64,000 bases of DNA from G963678095 sp963678095 (GCA_963678095.2 CAXXXP010000001.1:434001-498000), one strand, 5' to 3'. Numbered from the stretch's first letter, positions 1-8,892 are shown. The notes: generated from the sequence alone by a model not told the origin. A program made the numbers and translations.

Positions 1-149
1 AGCAGCAGAAGATTGCCCGGACGGCTGAGGCCTACTTACAGCAACAGCGCTCTGATCGCTACTGTCGCTTTGATGTTGTTGAAGTCTACTGTAAAACTCC
101 TGACAGCATCAGAATTAACTGGCTGAAAAATGCCTTTGAAATGGATTGA
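1..149 (+). CDS. YraN/UPF0102 family protein, C-terminal fragment
   Basis: The frame open from the left edge (codons from base 3) encodes the last 48 residues of a protein ending in CRFDVVEVY and INWLKNAFEMD. That tail is typical of the YraN/UPF0102 family of predicted restriction-endonuclease-fold nucleases, which often sit next to rnhB and the yifB/dprA genes. Only the C terminus is in the window, so the fold's catalytic part is not visible. It ends 15 bp before the next gene and is probably co-transcribed with it. The family call rests on the tail motif plus the neighbouring YifB gene. Confidence 0.75.
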   Translation, partial: QQKIARTAEAYLQQQRSDRYCRFDVVEVYCKTPDSIRINWLKNAFEMD

Positions 150-164
150 AAAGAGAGGGTCAAT

Positions 165-725
165 ATGCGGGTTATAGTGGGAATAACCGGAGCCAGCGGC
201 TCTGTGTACGGAATTCGATTGATGGAGGTCCTGCGCGAGGCCGGCTGTGAGGTGCATGGAGTCGTGACCAACAGCGGCTGGCAGGTGTTGCAGCATGAAT
301 GCGGACTGGATCGCGAGGCCCTGCGCACTCGGGTGGATGTGCTGCATGAAGTCGACAACATCGGCGCTACTATTGCCAGCGGGTCTTTCAGAAATGAGGC
401 GATGGTCATTGCGCCTTGCTCGATGAAGACGCTGGGATCGATTGCCGGGGGGATTTCCGACAATCTCCTGACGAGGGCCGCGGATGTCACCATGAAGGAG
501 GGGCGAAAGCTCGTGCTTGTGCCAAGGGAAACTCCGGTGCATGCGATTCATCTTGAGAACATGCTGAAGCTGGCACGCCTTGGGGTGAGAATACTTCCGG
601 CCAGTCCGGCTTTTTATCATAAGCCCAAGACCATGCAGGATCTGATTGATATGATGGTCGGCAAGATCTGCGATGCCATCGGCGTCGACAATGATTTGTT
701 TGCCAGATGGCAGGGAAATGAATAA
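165..725 (+). CDS. ubiX: UbiX-type flavin prenyltransferase
   Basis: The 186-aa product has the usual UbiX/Pad1 length. The N-terminal GITGASGSVYGIRL motif binds FMN and the phosphate of the prenyl donor. PCSMKTLGSIAGGISDNLL and LVPRETPVHAIHLENM are the other conserved blocks. The family attaches a dimethylallyl group to FMN to make prenyl-FMN, the cofactor of UbiD-type decarboxylases. No ubiD is in this window, so the client enzyme must be elsewhere. The ATG follows a purine-rich AGAGAGGG site. It lies between the yraN end and yifB with short spacers (15 bp each side), suggesting one transcript. Confidence 0.93.
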   Translation: MRVIVGITGASGSVYGIRLMEVLREAGCEVHGVVTNSGWQVLQHECGLDREALRTRVDVLHEVDNIGATIASGSFRNEAMVIAPCSMKTLGSIAGGISDNLLTRAADVTMKEGRKLVLVPRETPVHAIHLENMLKLARLGVRILPASPAFYHKPKTMQDLIDMMVGKICDAIGVDNDLFARWQGNE

Positions 726-740
726 ACAGGGGGGAACTTT

Positions 741-2270
741 GTGTTTGCTAAAACTTATGGTTCGACAACCCTGGGCGTCAATGGGGTACTGATTGACGTC
801 GAGGTGGATGTTTCACGCGGCTTGCCGCGCTTTGATATCGTCGGTCTGCCTGATGCAGCGGTGAAAGAAGCAAAGGAACGTGTAAGGACAGCAATAAAGA
901 ACTCAGGAATAAGGCTCCAGCAGGGAAAAATCACAATTAATTTAGCGCCGGCGGACATCAAAAAGGATAGCTCAGGGCTTGACTTGGCGATGGCTGTCGG
1001 CCTTTTGTCCGCTCAGGGGGTCATTTTAGCGGCAAATTGCCAAAAGAGCTTATTTGCCGCTGAGCTTTCCCTGGAGGGGGAACTGCGCCCGATTCAGGGA
1101 ATATTGCCAATGGCCGTCAATTGCCGCCGCTGCGGGATGGAGCGGCTGTTTGTCGCCAAGCAAAATGTTCGTGAAGCCTTGCTCGTCGACGGGCTGGAGG
1201 TCTATGCGGCGGAAAACATCGCCGAGCTTACCGCTTTTTTATCGGGGCAAGAACAATTATCCCCGGAAAAATCCGCGCCGGAACCGGTCATCGAATCGTA
1301 TGGTGGTGAAAACGATTTCTCTGATGTGCAGGGCCAGTTTTTTGCCAAACGAGCCCTTGAAATTGCCGCTGCCGGCGGGCATAACGTGCTGATGATCGGC
1401 GCGCCGGGGGCTGGCAAGACCATGCTGGCGCGGCGGGTAAGCTCGATATTGCCAGCAATGTCAAGGCAGGAGGCGCTCGAGGTTACGAAGATCTACAGCA
1501 TTGCCGGGCTGCTGGGCCGTAATGCCGGCCTTATGGACAGCCGGCCGTTTCGCAGCCCGCATCATACCATATCCTCCGCCGGCATGATCGGCGGAGGCAC
1601 AATCCCCAAGCCCGGCGAGGTGACCCTGAGCCATAACGGCGTACTGTTTCTCGATGAACTGCCGGAGTTTGGCAAGTCAACCCTTGAGGTCCTGCGCCAG
1701 CCCCTGGAGGACGGGGAAGTATGCATATCCAGAGTGCATGCATCCTTGTCCTTCCCCGCGCAATTGATGCTGATTGCGTCGATGAATCCGTGTCCGTGCG
1801 GCTTTCAAGGCGATGCTTCCCATGAATGCATCTGCAGCCCCAGTGAAATCAAGCGCTATACAAAGAAAATATCCGGTCCGCTTTTAGACCGGATTGATAT
1901 CCATATCCAGGTGCCGCGCGTTGAGTACAAGGACCTGGCAGAGCCTGTTCCCGCTGAGTCTTCGGCCGTGATTCGGGCCAGGGTAGAGGCGGCCCGAGGA
2001 CTGCAAACGGAGCGGCTGGCAAAATATAAGATTTTCAGCAATGCGCAGATGCACCATGCCCAGCTGAAAAAACTCTGCCCGCTGTCAGCGGCAGCGCAAA
2101 CACTCTTGAAGCAGGTCTTTGAAAAGCTCAGTCTCAGTGCCCGTTCCTACGACAGGGTAATCAAAGTCGCTCGCACCATTGCCGATCTTGAACAGGAGAA
2201 CACGATAAACGATCGTCATATCGCCGAAGCCATCCAGCTGCGCGGTGACATCGGGCTGCATGGGCAATGA
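741..2270 (+). CDS. YifB/ComM family Mg-chelatase-like AAA+ ATPase
   Basis: A 509-aa protein with the YifB/ComM layout: N-terminal ChlI-like domain (about 1-165), AAA+ domain with Walker A GAPGAGKTM near residue 220 and Walker B VLFLDELPEF, and a C-terminal Mg_chelatase_C domain from about 400. The NPCPCG and CICSPSEIKRY motifs are characteristic. ComM homologues are hexameric helicases that help branch migration during natural transformation; the role here is inferred from the family. The start is a GTG preceded by an AGGGGGG site. The usual next genes (dprA, topA) are missing: the operon ends in a hairpin and AT-richer accessory DNA begins. Confidence 0.93.
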   Translation: MFAKTYGSTTLGVNGVLIDVEVDVSRGLPRFDIVGLPDAAVKEAKERVRTAIKNSGIRLQQGKITINLAPADIKKDSSGLDLAMAVGLLSAQGVILAANCQKSLFAAELSLEGELRPIQGILPMAVNCRRCGMERLFVAKQNVREALLVDGLEVYAAENIAELTAFLSGQEQLSPEKSAPEPVIESYGGENDFSDVQGQFFAKRALEIAAAGGHNVLMIGAPGAGKTMLARRVSSILPAMSRQEALEVTKIYSIAGLLGRNAGLMDSRPFRSPHHTISSAGMIGGGTIPKPGEVTLSHNGVLFLDELPEFGKSTLEVLRQPLEDGEVCISRVHASLSFPAQLMLIASMNPCPCGFQGDASHECICSPSEIKRYTKKISGPLLDRIDIHIQVPRVEYKDLAEPVPAESSAVIRARVEAARGLQTERLAKYKIFSNAQMHHAQLKKLCPLSAAAQTLLKQVFEKLSLSARSYDRVIKVARTIADLEQENTINDRHIAEAIQLRGDIGLHGQ

Positions 2271-2396
2271 AAAAGAGATATAAATATAACGAAATGTGCC
2301 GGACGATAAAAAGTGATTGTAAAAGGCCGTATGTAGCAGAGTATAAAATAATTATTGTGCTGAAAATAAAATCATAGGGAAACGTGGATACAAAGC

Positions 2397-2431
2397 AAGC
2401 CCCACGACGTCTGTTTTCGTGGGGCTTCTTA
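2397..2431 (+). terminator. stem-loop after the yifB operon
   Basis: An 11-bp perfect stem (AAGCCCCACGA with TCGTGGGGCTT) around a 9-nt loop. The tail is CTTAG rather than a clean T run, so it is an imperfect intrinsic terminator. It marks the boundary between the conserved block and the accessory region. Confidence 0.6.
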
Positions 2432-2491
2432 GAAAAATATTTAAAAAAAAACTATAGGTGAATAGGTCAATATAATAAGTGAGGGGATTTC

Positions 2492-3025
2492 GTGAGGGTT
2501 CAAAGGTCTCGGGGCTGGCATTTAGATAGCGTTGTTCAAGGGTTATATTCTGTTGGGTTACTAATAGCCGCTTTGTTTATAATGGTTCTAGGTTTTTGGG
2601 GGATTGACTGGTTGATTGAATCGCTATCCAGCCCTAAACCAGTTTATATATTTTTCTTTTGGTTCCAACTCGTTTTTTGTCTTTTAGTGATACTTCTTGT
2701 GTGTAGACTGCCATATAAAGGGGAAGGGGGCACTAAACTATTTATACTAACGATATTAATTGGTGGCTATATGATTTTTCTCGGCCCTATGGTTATGGAC
2801 ATCCCGAATTTATTAATGGGGCAGTATCAGTCGGTTGAAGGACAACCCGAAAAAGTATGGAAGCCCCAGAAATCATTGACTCATCATGTTTCTATTGGCG
2901 GGAAAGACATCGAATTTGTTATGGGAACTAAATTGCGAGAAAAAGAAAACAGACAAAAATATTATCAGGTGGAATATTTGCCTCATAGTAAATATGCTAT
3001 AGATGTGAAAGAACTAGAACAATAG
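2492..3025 (+). CDS. hypothetical membrane protein, three TM segments
   Basis: I do not recognise the family. The 177-aa product begins at a GTG behind a GAGGGG ribosome site. Three hydrophobic segments are visible (about residues 14-42, 48-72 and 82-105), followed by a soluble tail of about 70 residues rich in charged and aromatic residues (SIGGKDIEFVMGTKLREKE). The region is AT-rich compared with yifB upstream. It precedes another exported protein of unknown function by 151 bp. No partner suggests a role. Confidence 0.6.
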   Translation: MRVQRSRGWHLDSVVQGLYSVGLLIAALFIMVLGFWGIDWLIESLSSPKPVYIFFFWFQLVFCLLVILLVCRLPYKGEGGTKLFILTILIGGYMIFLGPMVMDIPNLLMGQYQSVEGQPEKVWKPQKSLTHHVSIGGKDIEFVMGTKLREKENRQKYYQVEYLPHSKYAIDVKELEQ

Positions 3026-3176
3026 AAGGGTTCGTTGTTTATATAGAGTTTATAATGATTGTAGTTTATTTTTCGAAAATGAGGACCCTTTATTTTTTAT
3101 CAGGTATATGTTTCATATCGTAAGATTCATGATAAACGACTATTATACAGTATAATCTACTGGAAGGGAGTGGTAT

Positions 3177-4124
3177 ATGATATTGCAAGGAAGATTAATC
3201 GGAGTCGTAAGTAGTATTTTTTTGATCGTTGGATTTTTAGCTAATACCGCTTATGCGAAAAATAATGATGAAATTACTTATTTACCGAATTGGGCAGTTG
3301 GTGACTCGGCATCATATAAGTTAGTGCAAAAGTCAACAAAATGTAAGTATTCTGTGACTTCGCATGTTAATATCAAGGTTATAAAAAAAAACAGGGCAGG
3401 GTATGTTTTGGAATGGATACTTGGCGATATGGAGTGCAGTCCCGAATATAACGAGCTACCTATGGAAACGCAAGCATCACTAGATACTTTGGCGAAAATT
3501 GAGGGCGAAAAGGTCGTAAGATATAGAACAAATAATAATGGAGTTTTTCAGGAGATAGTAAATGTAGATGAAATTCAAACCGCGGCGAATAGATCATTAG
3601 ATGTTTTTTTGAATAGATGTCCTGAAGGGCAAGAAAAGGAAAAATTGAAAGATATAAGACAAAAGATGATGCAGAACGGGGCATTTATAAAGAGCCCTTC
3701 AAAGGAATTAGCAAGTTTACATAGCGATTTTATATGTGGGAGAAGCTTCCAGAATGGACAAACTTATTCAGCCGAAGTGCAAATACCAAATATATTCGAT
3801 TCCAGTTTACCTGTTGAGGGAACGATGAGTTTATTAGCATCGCATGATGGAAATGTAAATCAATATAAAATAAGCAATCTTTTTAACAGGGAAACAGTTA
3901 TAAAGAGTGTATCATCAATGCTACGAATGGTTTCGGGGAATACTTTGGATGTTAAGTTAAAGGAATTTGAACAAGCAGTTCAAGATTCGGAACTAGTTGA
4001 TAATTATCAGATCACTATTTTAGATGGTGAAAATTGGATTGAACAATGTAGTTTTGAAAGAAAAACGACAGTACAAGGGAAAGTAGCAACAGAAAACTTT
4101 ATAATTACCAGAGAAAGAGAGTAG
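3177..4124 (+). CDS. hypothetical exported protein
   Basis: The 315-aa protein starts at an ATG 7 bp after GGAAGGGAG. It has a clear signal peptide: hydrophobic core VVSSIFLIVGFLANTA with a probable cleavage after AYA near residue 27. The mature part carries five or more cysteines (for example STKCKYSV, GDMECSPEYN, NRCPEGQ, DFICGRS), so disulfides outside the cytoplasm are plausible. I recognise no domain. AT content and position next to the IS21 element place it in the accessory region. Confidence 0.6.
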   Translation: MILQGRLIGVVSSIFLIVGFLANTAYAKNNDEITYLPNWAVGDSASYKLVQKSTKCKYSVTSHVNIKVIKKNRAGYVLEWILGDMECSPEYNELPMETQASLDTLAKIEGEKVVRYRTNNNGVFQEIVNVDEIQTAANRSLDVFLNRCPEGQEKEKLKDIRQKMMQNGAFIKSPSKELASLHSDFICGRSFQNGQTYSAEVQIPNIFDSSLPVEGTMSLLASHDGNVNQYKISNLFNRETVIKSVSSMLRMVSGNTLDVKLKEFEQAVQDSELVDNYQITILDGENWIEQCSFERKTTVQGKVATENFIITRERE

Positions 4125-4354
4125 AAAATTAAAACGGTTTTACCATAAGGTATTTCGCATAATAAATCATCCGGATATATTTGAAGAAAAGCAGAGTTTG
4201 AATATATATTAGAAATATTTGATTATTGCGGCGGCTGAGCGCATAGCAATATGCTTTTCAGAGCCAGTTTGCTTGATGGTAACAAAAATCTAATATGACC
4301 GGCAGAGCCATCCATCCCAAATAGACAAGAAGGCTCTGTCAGCCAGAACTAATT

Positions 4355-5101
4355 TTACTCAGATTCCTCAGCTAGACGCTGACGCATAGAAACGTCGCCA
4401 TGGATTTCCATAATATTGGAGCCTGGGACAATGCGATCGAGGATAGCATCTGCGATGGCGCCACCACCTAATTGATCATGCCAGCCTTTGATGGCGAATT
4501 GGGAGCAAAAAATAGTCGAAGCTTGGCCGGAGCGGCGCTCTAACAGTTCCAACAGGCTTCGCTGCTGATTCTCATCAAGGGGAATCAGCAGAAATTCATC
4601 CAGAATGAGTAGCCGAACCATCTGACATTTTTTCATGAACTCCATTTGCTGATACTTTACCTCAGCGCTGGCGTACTCAGCAAAGAAATCCGGCAATCGC
4701 ACGTACCGTGCTTTGTAACCAGCATGGCAAGCATTGACACCAAGCGCGTTAGCCAAAAACGTCTTGCCACTTCCTGTGGCGCCGACGAAGATAACATTCC
4801 GTTTCTTGTCGATATAACCGTTGCTGCGTAGTGCCCGAATCATTTCGCGATTTAAGTGACGATCAGACAGATATTGAATATCTTCCAGATCAGCATGTTC
4901 GTTGGGAAACTGTGCCTGATGAACCAAGCGCTTGAGCTTATTGTTCAAGCGGATATCGGCCTCATGGTCGACAATGAGGGAAAAACGCTCGTCAAAGGAC
5001 ATATTGGCGTAGTCCTCAAGATGATCCATTTGATCCAGATAAGTCCTAGCCATAACAGAGAGACGCATCTCCTGCAGCTTGCGGATGGTTTCATTCGTCA
5101 T
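4355..5101 (-). CDS. istB: IS21-family helper ATPase IstB
   Basis: A 248-aa DnaA/DnaC-like AAA+ protein with Walker A GATGSGKTFLANAL and Walker B VRLLILDEFLL, then SQFAIKGWHDQLGGGAIADAILDRIV, a block diagnostic for IstB. IstB oligomerises on target DNA and directs the IstA transposase. I chose the ATG at 5101 because GGAGG lies 8 bp upstream; longer frames begin inside istA. The first 11 bp overlap the end of istA, so the two are translationally coupled. Length is normal for the family. Confidence 0.95.
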   Translation of the reverse strand: MTNETIRKLQEMRLSVMARTYLDQMDHLEDYANMSFDERFSLIVDHEADIRLNNKLKRLVHQAQFPNEHADLEDIQYLSDRHLNREMIRALRSNGYIDKKRNVIFVGATGSGKTFLANALGVNACHAGYKARYVRLPDFFAEYASAEVKYQQMEFMKKCQMVRLLILDEFLLIPLDENQQRSLLELLERRSGQASTIFCSQFAIKGWHDQLGGGAIADAILDRIVPGSNIMEIHGDVSMRQRLAEESE

Positions 5102-6635
5102 GATGACCACCTCCATAGTAAGCTGCTCCTCTGACGAAAGCATTCGGATTGCTCTGCGAAGGCGTTACCTTCTCAATTTTTTGATCCTGCTTTGTCAGCA
5201 AGATGTTATGGATGAGCTTATAGTTTGGGACAGAAATCTTTTTTAAGGCTATGGCACATGCTGCTTCAAGTCTGTCCACGCCATAGGTTTCAGCAAGTTT
5301 TAAAAGTGACAGGCAGCCTTTGTAGGCTTGCTCTTCCACCCGGTAGCTGGCCAGTTGCTTTTCCACGACATTAATTACTGAAACGCCGCACTTTTGGGCC
5401 CAATGGCGAAAACGATTGGCATCCCATTGGCTGTAAAGCTGATGATTTAGCGGCATATGTTCTGTGATGGTAGAATACTGGCCGCGACGGCCAATAAGTC
5501 GTTTATGACTGGCAATTCGCCTCCCTTCATAGTAGATTTCAAGCAGTTTATTGCTAAACCGGATGTCAACCCGCTTGCGTACAAACGTATGCGGAACCGA
5601 GTAGTTCTGATAGTCCAAAGTGATATGGTAATTCAGCTGAACCGTGGCCTTTCGCCATTGCGCATACTCATAGGGGAATTTGGGCAAAAGCTGAAGGAAA
5701 GGGAGCTCCTCCGTATGGAATACGGAACTGCGTGAACCGTCCTTTTTCTGAAAAGGTGCTTCATTCAAATGGTCCAGTTCCTCGCGGATGGACATATTCA
5801 TCTCGTACAGGTCAAAGAACTTGCGATTACGCAGCTTCGCAATGATATGAGTGGTAGCTTGGCCAACACTACCTTCAACGGCCGCCTTATCCTTTGGAGC
5901 CAGAACTCTGGCAGGCAAAAGCACCATGTTGTAATGATTGGCCAGCTCCTGATAGGAACGGTTAGCGATTGGATCCTCATGCTTACGGTTTTGCAAAATG
6001 CCGGTTTTCAGATTGTCTGAAACAAGCAGGCGTGTCGCACCGCCAAGAAAATCCAACAGATGGATATGTGCCTGAATCCAGGATTCCTCTTTCATGTCGC
6101 GGCAGGCCTCGGCATAGCAATACATACTAAACGGCAAGGTAGCGACAAAAAGATACACCTTTGTCACGGCGTCTGTTTCTGGATTGTATAGGGGCAGCGT
6201 GGTGCCAGCCCAGTCGACCATGAGACGTTCACCAGGCTTGTGATGAATATGCATGGTGAGACGATGCAGGTCAACATAGTCGCGGTAACGCTTACAGAAC
6301 TGCGAATACATGAAATACATCTTTTTTGTCTGCTGACAGTCAGCCGCATACTCATCCCAAAGGAGTTTCAGTGTCACGCCGCTTTTCAGCAGTTCCTTAT
6401 GAATGCGTGCGTAATCTGGCTGAACCTGTACCGGCAGGGCCACATCTTCAGGAAAGAGGTGACGATGTAATGTCTCAGAATCCATATGTCCCACAGCAGC
6501 AGCTTCCAGCTGCTGCTCGTGGCAGGCCTTAACGATTTTAGCCACCGTGTTGCGGGATATCCGAAGGGCCGCAGCTATTGTGCGTTGGCTGTCTCCTTTG
6601 AAAAAGTGAGCCAGTATTTCCTTCTCGTTTGCCAT
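5091..6635 (-). CDS. istA: IS21-family transposase IstA
   Basis: A 514-aa transposase. The N-terminal helix-turn-helix (AALRISRNTVAKIVKAC) is followed by a DDE integrase core: the first Asp lies in GERLMVDWAGTTLPLYN, then LLVSDNLKTGI, then a Glu in APKDKAAVEGSVGQATTHI. A C-terminal Mu-like beta-barrel region follows. The ATG at 6635 has AAGGA 9 bp upstream; the longer GTG start would touch that site. Full length and uninterrupted. It catalyses strand cutting and joining together with IstB. Confidence 0.95.
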   Translation of the reverse strand: MANEKEILAHFFKGDSQRTIAAALRISRNTVAKIVKACHEQQLEAAAVGHMDSETLHRHLFPEDVALPVQVQPDYARIHKELLKSGVTLKLLWDEYAADCQQTKKMYFMYSQFCKRYRDYVDLHRLTMHIHHKPGERLMVDWAGTTLPLYNPETDAVTKVYLFVATLPFSMYCYAEACRDMKEESWIQAHIHLLDFLGGATRLLVSDNLKTGILQNRKHEDPIANRSYQELANHYNMVLLPARVLAPKDKAAVEGSVGQATTHIIAKLRNRKFFDLYEMNMSIREELDHLNEAPFQKKDGSRSSVFHTEELPFLQLLPKFPYEYAQWRKATVQLNYHITLDYQNYSVPHTFVRKRVDIRFSNKLLEIYYEGRRIASHKRLIGRRGQYSTITEHMPLNHQLYSQWDANRFRHWAQKCGVSVINVVEKQLASYRVEEQAYKGCLSLLKLAETYGVDRLEAACAIALKKISVPNYKLIHNILLTKQDQKIEKVTPSQSNPNAFVRGAAYYGGGHHDE

Positions 6636-6995
6636 AAGTAACACATCCTTTTAATAAACATGTGGATGATTCCACATGTCCATTGTACAGCGACACGAAG
6701 TGGCTCTCTACAGCATATTCAAAATTTTTCAAGGATGGCTCCGTACTTCGGAATGAGTGGCTCTCGTTAGGATATGACTCGGCTCTCAAGGGGCGGAATA
6801 CTCAATATTAAAAGTCTTGCAGCAAGAGACCGTATTTTAAATAGAATCCGTATTGTCTTGCATAGGCTATAGCCTGAAGTTGATAAAAAAGAAACGCCTT
6901 TCGGCATTATTTGCAGGGATGCCCCATGTAACACTATTAATGTATTTAGCATAACTGTTGCACAGTAAGATGTTTATCGCAATAATAAGTATATA
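6636..6995. other. intergenic: right end of IS21 and AT-rich flank
   Basis: About 360 bp without a gene. The first 165 bp are the right terminal region of the IS21 element with its 22-bp-spaced GGCTC repeats. The remaining 195 bp are AT-rich and end at the stop of the DUF805 gene; I see no promoter, RNA or hairpin of note there. Confidence 0.6.
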
Positions 6996-7448
6996 CTAAA
7001 CATCAATACCATATTTATTTTTACCGGGGCTGCCTTTTTTGATCGTTAAATATGCTAAAAATATAATGCCGTAAAAATTTTTAAGAGAAGAATAGAACTG
7101 TGACTTAAAAAAAGTTGCCGGAGAATTGATAAGATAAGAAAGTATTCCTACAAAAAGCATTGGTATTAGGACTAATATTATTGCTAAAATAGGCCACGCA
7201 GGCTTATCAAGGTCATATAGTCTTCTGACGATCAAAGACAAAATAGATAAATTTGGTAATATAGATAATATAGACATTGTAAGAACCATAAAAGTGTTAT
7301 CAAAATGATGAATTAAAAAAAATGAAATAGTAGATAAAACAAAGGATATAATACCGACTAAGATCATAGATCTAATAAACTGTTTTCGGTTGATTCGTCC
7401 CTTACAGGAAAAGTATTTTTCAACTGGATTTGTAAATATAATAAACAC
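6996..7448 (-). CDS. DUF805 family membrane protein
   Basis: The 150-aa product has the DUF805 signatures: KGRINRKQF near the N terminus, VRRLYDLDKPAW in the middle and a C-terminal GSPGKNKYGID. Four hydrophobic segments fit the four-helix inner-membrane topology of this family. Its function is unknown; members are common in stress-related or phage-adjacent DNA. The only available N-terminal start is a GTG that sits almost on top of an AAGGA sequence, so the exact start is unsure. It lies between IS21 and a broken IS256 fragment. Confidence 0.8.
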   Translation of the reverse strand: MFIIFTNPVEKYFSCKGRINRKQFIRSMILVGIISFVLSTISFFLIHHFDNTFMVLTMSILSILPNLSILSLIVRRLYDLDKPAWPILAIILVLIPMLFVGILSYLINSPATFFKSQFYSSLKNFYGIIFLAYLTIKKGSPGKNKYGIDV

Positions 7449-7637
7449 ATCCTTGTTTTTGATTTTGGATACAATCTATCACTTTTTTATAAACTTTCAT
7501 TTAGAAATATGAAAAACTGACTTTCAGTCAGTAGATATTTAATCACTGCCGAGGTTAAATTTTATCATATTTTGGTAAAAAAATCCTTGGGACGTGGGGC
7601 TGATTATTTTGAGCAACAAAACAATATATTGCCAATA

Positions 7638-7664
7638 TGCCAAAAAAGAAGCGTCCCCGGTGTC
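7638..7664 (-). repeat. REP-like extragenic repeat, copy A
   Basis: The minus strand reads GACACCGGGGACG followed by CTTCTTTTTTGGCA. The same core occurs at 8858-8889 and 21596-21622, and a shorter form at 28709-28726. The GACAC-C/T-GGGGACG core resembles REP sequences associated with RAYT transposases, although no such transposase is in this window. Confidence 0.55.
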
Positions 7665-7667
7665 TTC

Positions 7668-7857
7668 ATTGAGGGTGTCCTCTACACTTTGCTTAACCAA
7701 GGATTTCAACTCAGTTTTGATTAAATTCTCGTTTAATTGTATAATGTTTTCAGACATGATTCTCGTCTCCTTTGTGGGTTTGGTTTGGCGACTTAATTTT
7801 AACAAAGGACGAGAGTCATGTCTTTATTTGTTTTTGCGAAAAATATTATATCTTATC
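7668..7857 (-). pseudogene. IS256-family element remnant (5' end of transposase)
   Basis: These 190 bp are almost identical to the promoter-side end of the intact IS256-family element at 30999-32336, including the terminal GCGAAAAATATTATA sequence and the first 30 codons of its transposase (MSENIIQLNENL against MSDNIIQLNENL). Homology stops at 7668, directly beside a REP-like repeat, and the frame then runs into unrelated sequence. It is a solo end left by deletion or recombination. It fills most of the 7449-7866 stretch that lacks an intact gene. Confidence 0.9.
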
Positions 7858-7866
7858 AACTCAAAG

Positions 7867-8739
7867 TCATTGATTCACGGATAAAAATAATCTAGTGATT
7901 TTACTTTCTATGGATGGTGAAACATCATACTCGATTAATGCATTTACTTGGATGACCTTTCCCTTTAAAGACTCAATAAAAGGATTAACATTGTTCTGAT
8001 GTTCTCTATCGACTTTAAAGGTATATTTACCGAGTGGGATGGTGGAGTTGGAAATAACTTCAAATTGCCCTGAAAAATTTTCAGCAGAATAGGATTTTAC
8101 TAGTCCGGAAATATTTAGAGGTATATTGGAAATGACCTTATTGCTCTGAAAAAGACGAGCATTTTTATCAGTTATGCTTATTTTATCATCATTAACAGTG
8201 TTGGATGATATTAGGAATTCACCTTCGCCCGTTGATGAAAAAGTATTGGCAAGACGACGTAGAGACGGGCGTATAGCTTGTGCGATATGAACGATGTCCG
8301 AGGATACAATAATATTGTTCCCGTTTTCGGTATACGTATAGTTTATAACGGTATTTGGTGAGTCAATCACGTTGATCGTTGGAGGCGTACTCTTCTTAGT
8401 TTCAGTAAGTATCTTATATAAATATTTAAATGCAGTAAATGTAGCAGACATTATAAATTTCGGATCAATTGTTTGGGTTATGGCTAATGATTGTTGAATT
8501 GTAAAGGCTGTTAATCCGGCTGTAAAAATAATAGATCCACGCTGAACATCATGAGCAACAAGTTTAAAATTGCTACGCTCTAGAGGACTTATTTTTTTGT
8601 GCCCAGTATAATGACAGTAACTTCTATCAAAAATTGATTGAATGTTGATTAGAGCTATACCGAGTGTGTGGAGATCAATAGCATCTTTGGTCATAGGTCC
8701 ATTCATTGAAATAGTCAAATCTGAAGATGTGGTATTCAT
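7867..8739 (-). CDS. conserved hypothetical cytoplasmic protein
   Basis: A 290-aa protein without signal peptide or convincing membrane anchor. The ATG at 8739 is preferred because AAAGGAG lies 11 bp upstream; the longer GTG start overlaps that site. Visible features: a GSIIFTAGLTAF block after KLVAHDVQR, a low-complexity central linker, and a predicted beta-rich C-terminal half (SGQFEVISNSTIPLGKYTFK ... VIQVNALIEYD). The layout recalls widespread uncharacterised proteins of accessory genomes but I cannot name a family. It ends 10 bp from the IS256 remnant and appears intact. Confidence 0.6.
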   Translation of the reverse strand: MNTTSSDLTISMNGPMTKDAIDLHTLGIALINIQSIFDRSYCHYTGHKKISPLERSNFKLVAHDVQRGSIIFTAGLTAFTIQQSLAITQTIDPKFIMSATFTAFKYLYKILTETKKSTPPTINVIDSPNTVINYTYTENGNNIIVSSDIVHIAQAIRPSLRRLANTFSSTGEGEFLISSNTVNDDKISITDKNARLFQSNKVISNIPLNISGLVKSYSAENFSGQFEVISNSTIPLGKYTFKVDREHQNNVNPFIESLKGKVIQVNALIEYDVSPSIESKITRLFLSVNQ

Positions 8740-8823
8740 GAAATGATTCACTCCTTTGAAGTTAGTTATTCCCTTAAAAACATATTCGTGGGAAGAAAAT
8801 AATTACCTGCAAGAAAGGTGGTG

Positions 8824-8892
8824 ATGAAAATGCATAATGACAAATTTTACAAATTATACAGTGAGGACGTTTCTTTTTTGGCAAGCAGGTAA
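8824..8892 (+). other. possible truncated small ORF running into a REP-like repeat
   Basis: An ATG 8-10 bp behind AAAGGTGG opens a 22-codon frame (MKMHNDKFYKLYSEDV...) that ends in the REP-like/lysR-remnant junction. It looks like the beginning of a gene cut off by a rearrangement. It may also be chance; there is no codon-usage test at this length. Confidence 0.25.
8858..8889 (+). repeat. REP-like extragenic repeat, copy B
   Basis: Contains ACAGTGAGGACGTTT followed by CTTTTTTGGCAAGCAGG, matching copy C at 21596-21628 in nearly every position. It joins directly onto the decayed lysR tail, in the same arrangement as at the 3' end of the intact second lysR copy. Confidence 0.55.

Larger units (their letters stand above)
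4248..6798 (-). mobile_element. IS21-family insertion sequence (approximate ends)
   Basis: Encodes istA and istB in the overlapping order typical of IS21. Outside the genes lie the family's multiple terminal repeats. On the left, GAGCC cores start at 4261 and 4305. On the right, the complementary GGCTC cores lie at 6737, 6759 and 6781, exactly 22 bp apart, matching the 44-bp spacing on the left. The outermost few bases and the target duplication could not be fixed by eye, so the ends are uncertain by about 15 bp. Both genes are open, so the element may be active. Confidence 0.8.

Noticed and set aside
36..620. Long minus-strand ORF opposite ubiX
   Set aside because: Antisense shadow of yraN/ubiX; the product has no recognisable motifs and the plus strand is clearly coding.
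2376..2430. Possible riboswitch in the leader before the gene at 2492
   Set aside because: GGGAAACGTGGATACAAAG superficially recalls aptamer cores, but no conserved set of helices follows; the structure is explained by a simple terminator-like hairpin.
7539..7805. 88-aa ORF as a real small gene
   Set aside because: Its first part is the transposase start of an IS256 remnant (with terminal-repeat codons before it) and the rest is unrelated DNA across a breakpoint; it is a chance fusion.
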